From Agrobacterium rosae (GTDB taxonomy: Bacteria; Pseudomonadota; Alphaproteobacteria; Rhizobiales; Rhizobiaceae), in contig NZ_NXEJ01000005.1 of NCBI RefSeq assembly GCF_002915175.1, positions 1-64,000 of the forward strand: 64,000 nt of DNA, given 5' to 3'. The notes below the pieces were generated by a model, which did not search any database, was not told the DNA's origin, and saw only the letters and a program-made list of their open reading frames with translations. A program made the translations under genes and the position numbers. Shown one piece after another: positions 14,775-23,208 of this stretch (its first letter is position 1; every line of letters starts with the position of its first letter).

Positions 14775-15512
14775 TTAATTGAGTTTGTCCGCCTTGATTG
14801 TATCGTTCTCCAGCCACAGCTGGACGGCCTGACCGCGAAACTTCGGGTCGATATCTTCGGCCACCTTGTAGACGCCATCGATGGCCAGCAACTCGGCCTC
14901 CAGCTTCTTGCAGAATATCCGCGCCGAAGCGTTGCCCAGCGAACCCGCCATGGCGCGACCGCGCAGCGCACCGTAGATGTGGATCGAACCACCAGCGATG
15001 ACTTCGGCACCCGACGCCACAGATCCCACGACCGTGACATCACCCTCGGGAAAGATGATCGACTGGCCGGAACGCACCGGCTCGCTGATCATCAGGGACG
15101 CAACCACACTGCGAATCTCCGTAACCGGTGGCTTCGAAACTTCCTCTGCCACTTCGGTAGTGGCGAGCGAAACCGGTTCCACATCGACATCCGACGCTGC
15201 CTTTCCACCCTTCAAAGCTGGCGGCATGCCCGGCTCGATCATGGACGGGCGAGCGCCCTCTACGCCCATGATGGCCACGTTGCGCGAGAAAAGTTCGGCC
15301 AGAAGCGCCTTAAGCCCTGCCTTGTCGAGCTTCAGCTCCGCCACATCCAGAACGACCGGCCGCGACAGGAAGAAACCCGCAGATCGCGCTGCCAGATCAT
15401 CGAGTCGCTCAAGCCATTGGTCCAGGGGCTGTTCAGGAGATAGCACGACCGCAAGAAACGAGCGGCCTTTGATGCGGATTGAGCGTGAGGTGTCTGTTAG
15501 CACTTTGGTCAT
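14775..15512 (-). CDS. minC: Septum site-determining inhibitor MinC
   Basis: A 245-residue FtsZ inhibitor. The N-terminal domain begins after IRIKGRSFLAVVLSPEQPLD, and the C-terminal right-handed beta-helix domain has GDVTVVGSVASGAEVIAGGS and IHIYGALRGRAMAGSLG. First gene of minCDE. A perfect CtrA-type box lies 44-59 bases upstream of the start, which fits cell-cycle control. Confidence 0.95.
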   Translation of the reverse strand: MTKVLTDTSRSIRIKGRSFLAVVLSPEQPLDQWLERLDDLAARSAGFFLSRPVVLDVAELKLDKAGLKALLAELFSRNVAIMGVEGARPSMIEPGMPPALKGGKAASDVDVEPVSLATTEVAEEVSKPPVTEIRSVVASLMISEPVRSGQSIIFPEGDVTVVGSVASGAEVIAGGSIHIYGALRGRAMAGSLGNASARIFCKKLEAELLAIDGVYKVAEDIDPKFRGQAVQLWLENDTIKADKLN

Positions 15513-15555
15513 CTTGGTAAAGAAATCATTGACAAATGAGGTACCGCAAATGTGG

Positions 15556-15571
15556 TTAACAAATGGTTAAC
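15556..15571. promoter_or_regulatory. CtrA-type binding site upstream of minC
   Basis: TTAACAAATGGTTAAC matches TTAA-N7-TTAAC, the binding site of the alphaproteobacterial cell-cycle regulator CtrA, without mismatch. It lies 44-59 bases before the minC start. CtrA control of minCD is reported for a related Sinorhizobium. The wider gap 15513-15851 also holds the divergent transporter promoter. Confidence 0.6.
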
Positions 15572-15747
15572 GGGCACCTTTTCGGGCAATAGAAATTAAC
15601 CTCAAATCGACCTTGACAGCCTTGCAACGGCAGAGGCCATAGCGCTGAAATTTAAAGTGATTCTCCCTTGAGCCACGACACTGAACCTGAGTTTGAGTGG
15701 CGGAAATCCAGCATATGCCTTGGTAATCCACACGCCACGCAGAAGAA

Positions 15748-15762
15748 GAGAAAAATATTCTC
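15748..15762. promoter_or_regulatory. GAGAA-N5-TTCTC dyad before transporter operon
   Basis: GAGAAAAATATTCTC is a 5-base inverted repeat with A+T-rich centre, about 90 bases before the start of the ABC binding-protein gene. It suits a regulator operator for that operon; the regulator is unknown. No other clear element is seen in this 280-base leader. Confidence 0.3.
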
Positions 15763-15851
15763 CTAAACTGCATCTTTTTGCGGCTTTCTGCCGTTTAAAC
15801 GCGCATGATTTATGGGATGAGACATCATTAGAAAATCCTGAAAGGAATACC

Positions 15852-16625
15852 ATGAGCTGGCTCAAGACAATCACAACCGCCGCAGCCCTGAACGCTGCCA
15901 TGTTCGCTCCAACATTTGCTGGCGAAAATCTTGACCAGATCAAGTCCGCAGGCGTCATCAAGATCGGCACCGAAGGCACCTACGCGCCATTCACCTTCCA
16001 TGATTCTGCCAACAAGCTCGTCGGTTTCGACGTCGAAATCGGTGAAGCCGTGGCAAAGAAGCTCGGCGTCAAGGCCGAGTTCGTCGAAGGTAAGTGGGAT
16101 GGCCTGATTGCCGGGCTTGATTCCAAGCGTTATGACGCTGTCATCAACCAGGTCGGCATCACCGAGGCCCGCAAACAGAAATACGCCTTCTCCGAACCCT
16201 ACATTGCCTCCAAGGCTGTGTTGATCGTCAGCACGAAAAATGAAGAAATCAAAGGTTTCGCGGACCTGAAGGGTAAGAAGTCAGCCCAGTCGCTGACAAG
16301 CAACTTCGGCAAGCTGGCAACGGAAGCCGGTGCTGAGCTTGTTGGCACCGATGGTTTCGACCAGTCGATCCAGCTTGTTCTGACCGGTCGTGCCGACGCG
16401 ACCATCAACGACAGCCTGTCTTTCCTCGACTTCAAGAAGAAGCAGGCAAACGCACCAGTGAAGATCGTGGCTGAAAAGCCTGACGCCGACTATTCCGGCA
16501 TCATCGTGCGCAAGGGCGACGGCGAGCTGGTCGCCTCCATCAACAAGGCACTAGCCGACATCAAGACCGACGGCACATACAAGACGATTTCCGACAAGTA
16601 TTTCGGCCAGGACGTCTCCAAGTAA
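15852..16625 (+). CDS. Cystine-type ABC transporter binding protein
   Basis: A 257-residue periplasmic binding protein of family 3. A signal peptide (MSWLKTITTAAALNAAMFAP, then TFAGE) precedes GVIKIGTEGTYAPFTFHD, KWDGLIAGLDSKRYDAVINQ and YSGIIVRKGDGELVASINKA. These segments closely follow E. coli FliY (TcyJ), which binds cystine, so a cystine or similar amino acid is likely; diaminopimelate or other analogues are possible. I start at 15852, after AAAGGAATACC. A stem-loop separates it from the permease gene. Confidence 0.85.
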   Translation: MSWLKTITTAAALNAAMFAPTFAGENLDQIKSAGVIKIGTEGTYAPFTFHDSANKLVGFDVEIGEAVAKKLGVKAEFVEGKWDGLIAGLDSKRYDAVINQVGITEARKQKYAFSEPYIASKAVLIVSTKNEEIKGFADLKGKKSAQSLTSNFGKLATEAGAELVGTDGFDQSIQLVLTGRADATINDSLSFLDFKKKQANAPVKIVAEKPDADYSGIIVRKGDGELVASINKALADIKTDGTYKTISDKYFGQDVSK

Positions 16626-16684
16626 AGGTAACGTCCCGTCTATTCTCCTGTGCGGAAATAGGCCATTGTCGAGATAAGATCATA

Positions 16685-16709
16685 AAGTCCGGCGTTCAGC
16701 GCCGGACTT
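16685..16709 (+). terminator. Stem-loop between binding-protein and permease genes
   Basis: AAGTCCGGCG and CGCCGGACTT form a perfect 10 base-pair stem with a 5-base loop and no T-run. At this position it would protect the binding-protein mRNA or partly end transcription, which raises binding protein over permease. Confidence 0.6.
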
Positions 16710-16730
16710 CGCAGTTTTGAGGGGTTTGCC

Positions 16731-17411
16731 GTGCCGCATTGGCTTCAACTGATGATGGATTCTCTGCCCACACTGCTTTGGGCAGGTGTGAAATTCACCA
16801 TTCCGCTGACATTGCTGTCATTTCTGTTCGGTCTGACGCTGGGCCTCGTAACAGCCGTTGCGCGTCTTTTCGGCCCGACACCGCTTCGGCTGCTGGCGCG
16901 GTTTTACGTCTGGGTCATCCGTGGCACACCGCTGCTGGTGCAGCTTTTCGTGATCTTCTACGGCCTTCCCAGCATTGGTATTTTGCTGGATGCGTTTCCA
17001 GCGGCCCTCATCGGCTTCACGCTGAATGTCGGTGCCTACACCTCTGAAATCATCCGCGCAGCCATTTCATCTGTTCATAAGGGCCAGTGGGAAGCGGCAT
17101 TTTCGACCGGCATGAACTGGCGTCAGGCCATGCAGCGCACGATTTTGCCACAAGCCAGCCGGGTGGCCGTGCCACCGTTGTCCAACACCTTTATATCGCT
17201 AGTGAAAGATACATCGCTTGCTGCTGCCATTACGGTGCCGGAGCTTTTCCAATCGGCGCAACGCATCGTGGCCACCACCTATGAACCTCTCATTCTCTAT
17301 ATCGAGGCGGCGATCATCTATCTGGCTTTGAGCTCCGTGTTGTCGAACCTGCAATCGCGGCTGGAAAAGCGGTTTGCCCGTTATGGCGGCATGATGGAGA
17401 ACAGCCAATGA
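16731..17411 (+). CDS. Amino-acid ABC transporter permease
   Basis: A 226-residue inner-membrane permease of the HisM/GlnP type (about five helices). The EAA-type loop for the ATPase is AISSVHKGQWEAAFSTGMNW. It starts with GTG, seven bases after GAGGGG. Its stop overlaps the start of the ATPase gene (ATGA). As the only permease in the operon it probably works as a homodimer, as in TcyL (YecS). Confidence 0.88.
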   Translation: MPHWLQLMMDSLPTLLWAGVKFTIPLTLLSFLFGLTLGLVTAVARLFGPTPLRLLARFYVWVIRGTPLLVQLFVIFYGLPSIGILLDAFPAALIGFTLNVGAYTSEIIRAAISSVHKGQWEAAFSTGMNWRQAMQRTILPQASRVAVPPLSNTFISLVKDTSLAAAITVPELFQSAQRIVATTYEPLILYIEAAIIYLALSSVLSNLQSRLEKRFARYGGMMENSQ

Positions 17412-18163
17412 TAGAGCTTTCCAATATCGAAAAACGCTTCGGCGAAGCCGTCATCCTCAAGGACATTTCGCTGACCTTTCCCGAAGGCAGTGTGACCGCC
17501 TTGGTCGGCCCATCCGGCGGCGGCAAAAGCACCCTGCTTCGCTGCATCAACCTTCTGGAGATACCAACTGAGGGAATAGTAAAGATCGGCAACGATGCGG
17601 TTACCTTTACCGCAGGTCGCAAGGTTTCTTGGCAGTCGATCCAGAAAATCCGTCGGCAGACCGGCATGGTATTTCAGAACTTCCAACTTTTCCCGCATCG
17701 CACAGCACTTGAAAATGTCATGGAAGGCCTGCTGATCGTGCAGAAATGGTCGCGTGAAAAGGCAAGAGACCGCGCCATGGAGCTTCTGACCAAGGTTGGC
17801 ATGGCGCACAAGGCCGATGCCTGGCCCGCTAATCTCTCGGGTGGACAACAGCAACGCGTTGCCATTGCGCGTGCTCTCGGGCCATCGCCGCAGGTTCTGC
17901 TGTGCGATGAACCAACATCAGCGCTCGACCCGGAACTGTCGGAGGAAGTGGTCGACGTGCTGGGCCAACTGGCCCGCGAAGGCACGACCATGGTCATGGC
18001 AACACACGACCTGCGCCTAGCCTCCCGCATTGCCAACAACGTGGTGTTTCTCGAAGCTGGCAAGGTCGTTGAAACGGGCTCGTCCGACGCCATTTTCCGC
18101 TCTCCCCAGCAAGAGCGTACACGCCGCTTCGTTTCCTCCATCAACGCCGCACAATCCCTCTGA
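17408..18163 (+). CDS. Amino-acid ABC transporter ATPase
   Basis: A 251-residue ABC ATPase with Walker A GPSGGGKST, signature [15 protein letters not shown], Walker B VLLCDEPTSALDPE and switch His in MATHDL. It energises the cystine-type transporter with the two genes before it and is translationally coupled to the permease. Confidence 0.92.
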   Translation: MIELSNIEKRFGEAVILKDISLTFPEGSVTALVGPSGGGKSTLLRCINLLEIPTEGIVKIGNDAVTFTAGRKVSWQSIQKIRRQTGMVFQNFQLFPHRTALENVMEGLLIVQKWSREKARDRAMELLTKVGMAHKADAWPANLSGGQQQRVAIARALGPSPQVLLCDEPTSALDPELSEEVVDVLGQLAREGTTMVMATHDLRLASRIANNVVFLEAGKVVETGSSDAIFRSPQQERTRRFVSSINAAQSL

Positions 18164-18349
18164 TCCTCTCGATGGAGGCACTTTCGACGAATACCACATT
18201 GATGTAACCCACCGCGCAATGGATGAGATAAGTTTGAGGAGGGGACGCCCGCGTTTTGCGCTGCCGTTTTGCCACAAATCGCGTTAAAGCTAACCCGAAC
18301 ATGAGTCTCTGAGACACTTCTCTCACCTCTGGCGAATGCCAAACGAGTA

Positions 18350-19420
18350 ATGCTGATGCCTAACGAAACCCGAGTGAGACTGCGCGATATCGGTTTTGTT
18401 CCGGGTGTTTACGAAACAGGCAGGCTGAATGCCATCACGGATGTTTCAGGCCTGCGTGTCGGCAATTCGACCGTCATAGAAGGCGACACCATCCGCACCG
18501 GGGCGACCGCCATTATTCCCCATGGCGGTAATCTGTTTCAAGACAAGGTCCCGGCATCGCTTGCGGTCTATAATGGCTTTGGCAAATTCGTCGGCGCGAC
18601 ACAAATCGAGGAACTGGGTGAAGTCGAAACGCCAATCATCCTCACCAACACACTCGCAACAGGCCGTGCCATTGAGGCCATCATCCGTTACACGCTTGCC
18701 CAACCCGGCAATGAGAAGGTTGTTTCGCTGAACGCGGTGGTGGGCGAGACGAATGATTCCCGTCTGAACGATATTCGCGCCGGTCGCCCGACCATAGACG
18801 AAATCGCTTTGGCATTGGACAATGCCCGCGAAGGTGGGGTCGATGAGGGTGGAGTCGGAGCAGGCACCGGGACCGTCGCTTTCGGCCTGAAGGGCGGCAT
18901 TGGCACCAGCTCCCGCGTCCTGTCTATTGCCGGTGAAAACTACACGTTGGGCGTTCTTGTGCAATCCAATTATGGCGGCAATCTTCTCGTCTGCGGAAAA
19001 CCCTATGTCGCCCCGCCGCATCTGGATAAGGATGGCTCCATCGTCATCGTGTTGGCCACCGATGCGCCCCTGTCTTCGCGCAATTTGAAGCGGTTGGCTG
19101 CGCGCTCTTTCGGCGGACTGGCGCGCACGGGAGCAGCGCTCAGCAACGGCTCCGGTGATTATGCGCTCGCATTTTCAACCGCAGAAAGTGTTCGCCGTAC
19201 GCCGGAACGCCGCAAGGGCCTTTACGCCTATCCCGAGCTTTCCAACGACGTCATCTCTTCGCTTTTCGAGGCCGCCATCGAAGCGACGGAAGAAGCTATT
19301 TTGAACTCGATTTGCATGGCCTCGCTTACGCGCGGCTTTAATGCCGCCAAGGCCAAACCATCAACCATTCCCGCCATTTCCATCGAAGCGTTGAAAGCGC
19401 TGCTTTTCTCTCGAGACTAA
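18350..19420 (+). CDS. P1-family aminopeptidase (DmpA/S58 type)
   Basis: A 356-residue Ntn-type peptidase. DVSGLRVGNST near the N-terminus, EGGVDEGGVGAGTGTVAFG and NGSGDYALAFSTAE mark the DmpA family. DGSIVIVLATDAPL supplies the Gly229-Ser230 bond at which these enzymes cleave themselves to expose the nucleophile. Family members release N-terminal D-amino acids, L-amino acids or beta-amino acids. ATG at 18350 and 18356 are both possible starts. It is 11 bases before the D-amino-acid aminotransferase gene, so D-residue release is plausible. Confidence 0.85.
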   Translation: MLMPNETRVRLRDIGFVPGVYETGRLNAITDVSGLRVGNSTVIEGDTIRTGATAIIPHGGNLFQDKVPASLAVYNGFGKFVGATQIEELGEVETPIILTNTLATGRAIEAIIRYTLAQPGNEKVVSLNAVVGETNDSRLNDIRAGRPTIDEIALALDNAREGGVDEGGVGAGTGTVAFGLKGGIGTSSRVLSIAGENYTLGVLVQSNYGGNLLVCGKPYVAPPHLDKDGSIVIVLATDAPLSSRNLKRLAARSFGGLARTGAALSNGSGDYALAFSTAESVRRTPERRKGLYAYPELSNDVISSLFEAAIEATEEAILNSICMASLTRGFNAAKAKPSTIPAISIEALKALLFSRD

Positions 19421-19431
19421 AAGGACCCATC

Positions 19432-20298
19432 ATGCCTAGCGCTACAGACCGCATCGTCTATCTCAACGGTGAATTTCTGCAGGAATCCGAAGCCAAACTT
19501 TCCATTTTTGATCGTGGTTTCCTGTTCGGAGACGGCATCTATGAGGTGACATCTGTTCTGGACGGCAAGCTGATCGACAGCGATCTGCACATGGCGCGAC
19601 TGGAACGCAGCGCCGGTGAAATCGATATAACGCTGCCGATTACCACCCAGCAGGTTGTCGAGGCCGAACGTCGTCTGATCAAGGACAACAATCTGACGGA
19701 AGGCCTGATCTATCTGCAGCTGACACGTGGTGCAGAAGACCGCAACTTCCTGTTTGCAGACGATCTCGCTCCGACACTCGTGATGTTTCCGCAAGTGAAA
19801 AAGCTTGTCGGCAGTCCGCAGGAGGCAACAGGCCTCTCAATCAAGTCTGTTCCGGATCAACGCTGGGCACGCCGCGATATCAAATCGGTCTGCCTGCTGC
19901 CACAGGTCATGGCAAAGCGTATTGCCAAGGCGGAAGGCTGCGATGAGGCATGGATGATCGAGGATGGCTTCGTCACGGAAGGCGCGTCTTCCACCGCCTA
20001 TATCATCACATCTGACAACAAGCTGGTCACACGTGGCAACAGCAATAAAACGCTGCCCGGCTGCACACGCCAGGCGGCCCTGCAACTGGTCGTGGAGGCC
20101 GGATTGACGCTGGAAGAGCGCCCCTTCACTCTGCAGGAAGCTTTGGAAGCAAAGGAAGCCGTGCTGACGAGCGCGGGCAATTTCGTCATGCCCGTCACGA
20201 AAATCGACGGCAAGCCGGTGGGCGATGGCAAACCCGGTCCGCTGGTTACGCGGCTGCGCGAGCTCTACCTTGAAAACGCCCACCGCACGGCGATTTAA
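19432..20298 (+). CDS. D-amino-acid aminotransferase
   Basis: A 288-residue fold-type IV PLP enzyme. LSIFDRGFLFGDGIYEVTSV, RRDIKSVCLLPQVMAK with PLP lysine Lys151, and TEGASSTAYI are those of D-alanine aminotransferase rather than the branched-chain enzyme. It converts D-alanine or other D-amino acids to 2-oxo acids. AAAGGA precedes the start. The neighbours (P1 peptidase, S12 D-aminopeptidase-like protein, M19 dipeptidase) agree with D-amino-acid breakdown. Confidence 0.9.
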   Translation: MPSATDRIVYLNGEFLQESEAKLSIFDRGFLFGDGIYEVTSVLDGKLIDSDLHMARLERSAGEIDITLPITTQQVVEAERRLIKDNNLTEGLIYLQLTRGAEDRNFLFADDLAPTLVMFPQVKKLVGSPQEATGLSIKSVPDQRWARRDIKSVCLLPQVMAKRIAKAEGCDEAWMIEDGFVTEGASSTAYIITSDNKLVTRGNSNKTLPGCTRQAALQLVVEAGLTLEERPFTLQEALEAKEAVLTSAGNFVMPVTKIDGKPVGDGKPGPLVTRLRELYLENAHRTAI

Positions 20299-20306
20299 CG
20301 TTTGGC

Positions 20307-20334
20307 GGCGCTTGATCTCCTCAGGTCGAGCGCC
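20307..20334. terminator. Hairpin between convergent genes
   Basis: GGCGCTTGATC and GGTCGAGCGCC pair over 11 bases with two G-T pairs and a short loop. It lies between the aminotransferase and the convergent S12 gene and overlaps the stop of the latter. No T-run is present. Confidence 0.5.
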
Positions 20335-21844
20335 GATATTCCATCATACGCGCGCGGCTAGAGACCAGTTCCAGGCGGTCGCTGTCCAGCAGGTTGATAC
20401 AGACGCGTTTCGTCCATGGCCCATCATTCAGCGTAAACAGGAAGCGACCATTCCCCAACGCTGTCAGCGGCATCGACTGGCGGGTCGGGCCAACGCCCAT
20501 CGAGAGAATGCCACCCTCGATCACGAATTCAGCCCCCTCCTCTGAGGACCAAAGACCCGAAAGAGTCGATGGAACGTCATGCTTGCCCGCAGGCATAAAG
20601 CGCCGCGGCGCATGTCCCGCTTCCCCGACCAAGGCGTCGCCCTCTACGCGAAGACGCATGGGTGATGAGGCCGAGCGTGAGGATGTCCAACCATCGCCAT
20701 CATCATACAGCGTGTCGTCCGCATCGATGAACGTGCAGGCACTTCCCTTGATTTCCAGCCACCATGGACCTGTTTCCGTGACATAGAGACCATCGGGCAG
20801 GTTGCTCGCCGGTTCTGGCAGCGGCAGACCCGTCAATGCCGCCATGCTTTCCAGCGCGATCTTGAAACCATTCGTGTCTTCGCGATTAGATACAACGACA
20901 AAGCCCGTACCGTTTTCCGGGTCGAGCAAAAAATACGTCTTATAGCCGGGATGTGAGCCGCCATGGCCAATGAAGCGGCGGTCGCCGAGATGCGACCAGC
21001 GCAGGCCAAGCCCGTATTCGCTCATCCCTCCATCTGCCAAGGGACGTTCTGACGAGAGTGCTTTCAACACACCTTCAAAACCCTGCTCACCATTCAATAG
21101 TGCCTGCAACCAGCGCACAAGTGCCTCGGCGCTCCCTGCAAGACTGCCAGACGCCGAAATGTGAAGGCCAGCGGATGAAAGCTGCCAACCGCGATCGGAT
21201 TTCCAATATCCTGGCACAAGTCCCGTTACCGGGTCGTTCCAGACATCCGGTGCCTTGAGAACGATGCCGAATGGCAAGGCAATTTTCTCCTGCACAAAAT
21301 CGTCGAACCGCAGTCCCTTACGCTCCAGCGCCGCCTCCACCAGACGGTAGCCGGTGTTGGAATAGGATACCTCACTGCCTGCGGGAAAATTCAACCGTGT
21401 CAGCCGCGAAACATAGTTCAGAAGCGGCCCGGCTGTCGTTTCTGTATAGACCGAAAGGCCAAGAAGCGAGAGGCACTCGCGCACGTCAGGCAATCCGCCG
21501 CTCATATCCAGCGCCTGCCCAACCGTTACATCGCGGAGCGGCGGTTGCAGTTCTTCGATGTGCTTGCCAAGCGGGTCCTCGAGCGTAATTAGATGAGTGT
21601 TTTCCAACACCATGGCGCAAAACACATGCTTGGTTACGGATGCGTAGCGCACGACGCTTTTGGGAGAAAAGGGCGTGTATGTCGCCAGACTTTCAACACC
21701 ACCCGAGCAGGCAAACCGCAGACCTGACAGGTCAAAGCCAATGATGGAACCGCCCGGCTCATTGTTGCTCCATTGGGAAACGAAATTTTCCGCAATGTCT
21801 GACGCGGCGGTCCAATCTTGATTATCCAGCATGTATTTTTCCAT
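20321..21844 (-). CDS. S12 serine hydrolase, D-aminopeptidase-like
   Basis: A 507-residue protein of the beta-lactamase/penicillin-binding fold. SVTK at residues 69-72 gives the catalytic Ser and Lys, SYSNTGY the Tyr/Asn motif and IGHGGSHPGY the HGG motif. About 160 residues of beta-rich domains follow, the layout of D-aminopeptidase DAP. There is no signal peptide, so it acts in the cytoplasm on imported peptides. Residue 5 is also Met, so the start could be four codons later. It is divergent from the M19 dipeptidase gene. Confidence 0.8.
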   Translation of the reverse strand: MEKYMLDNQDWTAASDIAENFVSQWSNNEPGGSIIGFDLSGLRFACSGGVESLATYTPFSPKSVVRYASVTKHVFCAMVLENTHLITLEDPLGKHIEELQPPLRDVTVGQALDMSGGLPDVRECLSLLGLSVYTETTAGPLLNYVSRLTRLNFPAGSEVSYSNTGYRLVEAALERKGLRFDDFVQEKIALPFGIVLKAPDVWNDPVTGLVPGYWKSDRGWQLSSAGLHISASGSLAGSAEALVRWLQALLNGEQGFEGVLKALSSERPLADGGMSEYGLGLRWSHLGDRRFIGHGGSHPGYKTYFLLDPENGTGFVVVSNREDTNGFKIALESMAALTGLPLPEPASNLPDGLYVTETGPWWLEIKGSACTFIDADDTLYDDGDGWTSSRSASSPMRLRVEGDALVGEAGHAPRRFMPAGKHDVPSTLSGLWSSEEGAEFVIEGGILSMGVGPTRQSMPLTALGNGRFLFTLNDGPWTKRVCINLLDSDRLELVSSRARMMEYRRST

Positions 21845-21950
21845 TCAAAATGTCCCAGCAATGCAAAGGACCCTGTTCAGACGTTGCGTTTGCACCTATC
21901 TGACGCTTACAGCAATGCCCTCTGTCAGACCTTCCGAAAGCGACCAACAT

Positions 21951-22988
21951 ATGACCAGCCCCAATGCCGTGCCAGTATTCGATGGCCATAACGACGTTCT
22001 TTTGCGTCTGAAACTTTCCGGCAATCCCGCACCGGAAACATTGTTCATTGAAGGCGACACGGTCGGGCATATCGATTTGCCCCGCGCAAAAAAAGGCGGT
22101 CTCGCGGGCGGTCTATGCGCGATTTTCGTTCCCTCGCCGCAGGGTTTTGACGCTGACCGCAATTTTATTCCGCCAAGCCAGTCAGATGCTCTCGCCACAA
22201 CTTTGGGAATGGCCAGCCTCCTGTTTCGTATTGAATCCGCATCCGACAGCAAACTCAAGGTTTGCCGAAGTGCTTCGGACATTCGTGACGCGATGGCAAA
22301 CGGCGCATTTGCTTCCGTTCTGCATATTGAAGGCGTAGAAGCTTTCGATGCCGATTTGGATGCGCTCTATGTTCTCCACCAGGCAGGGCTTCGCACATTG
22401 GGACCGGTGTGGAGCCGTCCGAACATGTTCGCGCACGGCGTTCCGTTCCGCTTCCCCTCCACACCGGATATTGGACCGGGCCTGACAGAGGCTGGGACAC
22501 GGCTGATAAAGACCTGTAACGAACTGAAGATCATGGTGGATCTCTCTCACATGAACGAACAAGGCTTTTGGGATATCGCCAAGATTTCCAACGCCCCACT
22601 TGTCGCATCCCATTCCAACGCGCATGCGCTGTGCAACCACAGTCGCAACCTGACCGATCGTCAGCTGTATGCTATCAGGGATACCGGTGGGCTGGCGGGT
22701 ATCAATTTCGGTGTGCTGTTCGTGCGGCAGGACGGCGTCAAAAATCCTGACACCAATCTTTCCGAACTGGTTCGCCATGTCGATTACATGGTGGAGCGCA
22801 TGGGGATCGACCATGTCGCACTTGGATCGGATTTCGACGGCACGACCATTCCGGCAGCGATGAAGGATGCCTCCGACCTGCAATTGCTTGTCGATGCCTT
22901 GCGTGACGCCGGTTACGACCAGGCAGCCCTCGATAAGATTTGCCACGGCAACTGGGTCAGAGTTTTGGAAACGACCTGGGGCGCTTAG
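21951..22988 (+). CDS. M19 (renal-type) dipeptidase
   Basis: A 345-residue zinc dipeptidase of the membrane-dipeptidase family. VFDGHNDVLL carries the first metal ligands, LHIEGVEAF the bridging Glu, SHSNAHALCNHSRNLTD further ligands and LGSDFDGTTIP the late Asp. These enzymes cut dipeptides and accept a D-residue at the C-terminal position. I start at MTSPNAV (21951); the reading frame is open further upstream without a ribosome-binding site. It completes the D-peptide cluster. Confidence 0.85.
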   Translation: MTSPNAVPVFDGHNDVLLRLKLSGNPAPETLFIEGDTVGHIDLPRAKKGGLAGGLCAIFVPSPQGFDADRNFIPPSQSDALATTLGMASLLFRIESASDSKLKVCRSASDIRDAMANGAFASVLHIEGVEAFDADLDALYVLHQAGLRTLGPVWSRPNMFAHGVPFRFPSTPDIGPGLTEAGTRLIKTCNELKIMVDLSHMNEQGFWDIAKISNAPLVASHSNAHALCNHSRNLTDRQLYAIRDTGGLAGINFGVLFVRQDGVKNPDTNLSELVRHVDYMVERMGIDHVALGSDFDGTTIPAAMKDASDLQLLVDALRDAGYDQAALDKICHGNWVRVLETTWGA

Positions 22989-23012
22989 ACCAGGTTAAAA
23001 TATTCTCCATTC

Positions 23013-23081
23013 ACAGCCTGCGGTCAGTTGCTTTCAGTTCGACGGCGGACCACAAACCGTCGCAGTAATACTGCAGGCTGT
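23013..23081 (+). promoter_or_regulatory. Nested hairpins upstream of lpiA
   Basis: ACAGCCTGC (23013-23021) pairs with GCAGGCTGT (23073-23081), and inside it CGACGG (23040-23045) pairs with CCGTCG (23057-23062). The structure lies between the M19 dipeptidase stop and the lpiA start. It may be a terminator for the dipeptidase or a leader RNA of lpiA. No T-run follows and no riboswitch class is recognised. Confidence 0.4.
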
Positions 23082-23208
23082 TTCGCTGTGCTGTTCTCTC
23101 GAAGAATTTATGAAATAAAAATCAAATCTTCGTATTTGTGAAAACACAACGAACTAGCGTCACAATGCTGTGGTTGGCCAGACGCAATCTGATCCTGTGG
23201 AAAAGCAT

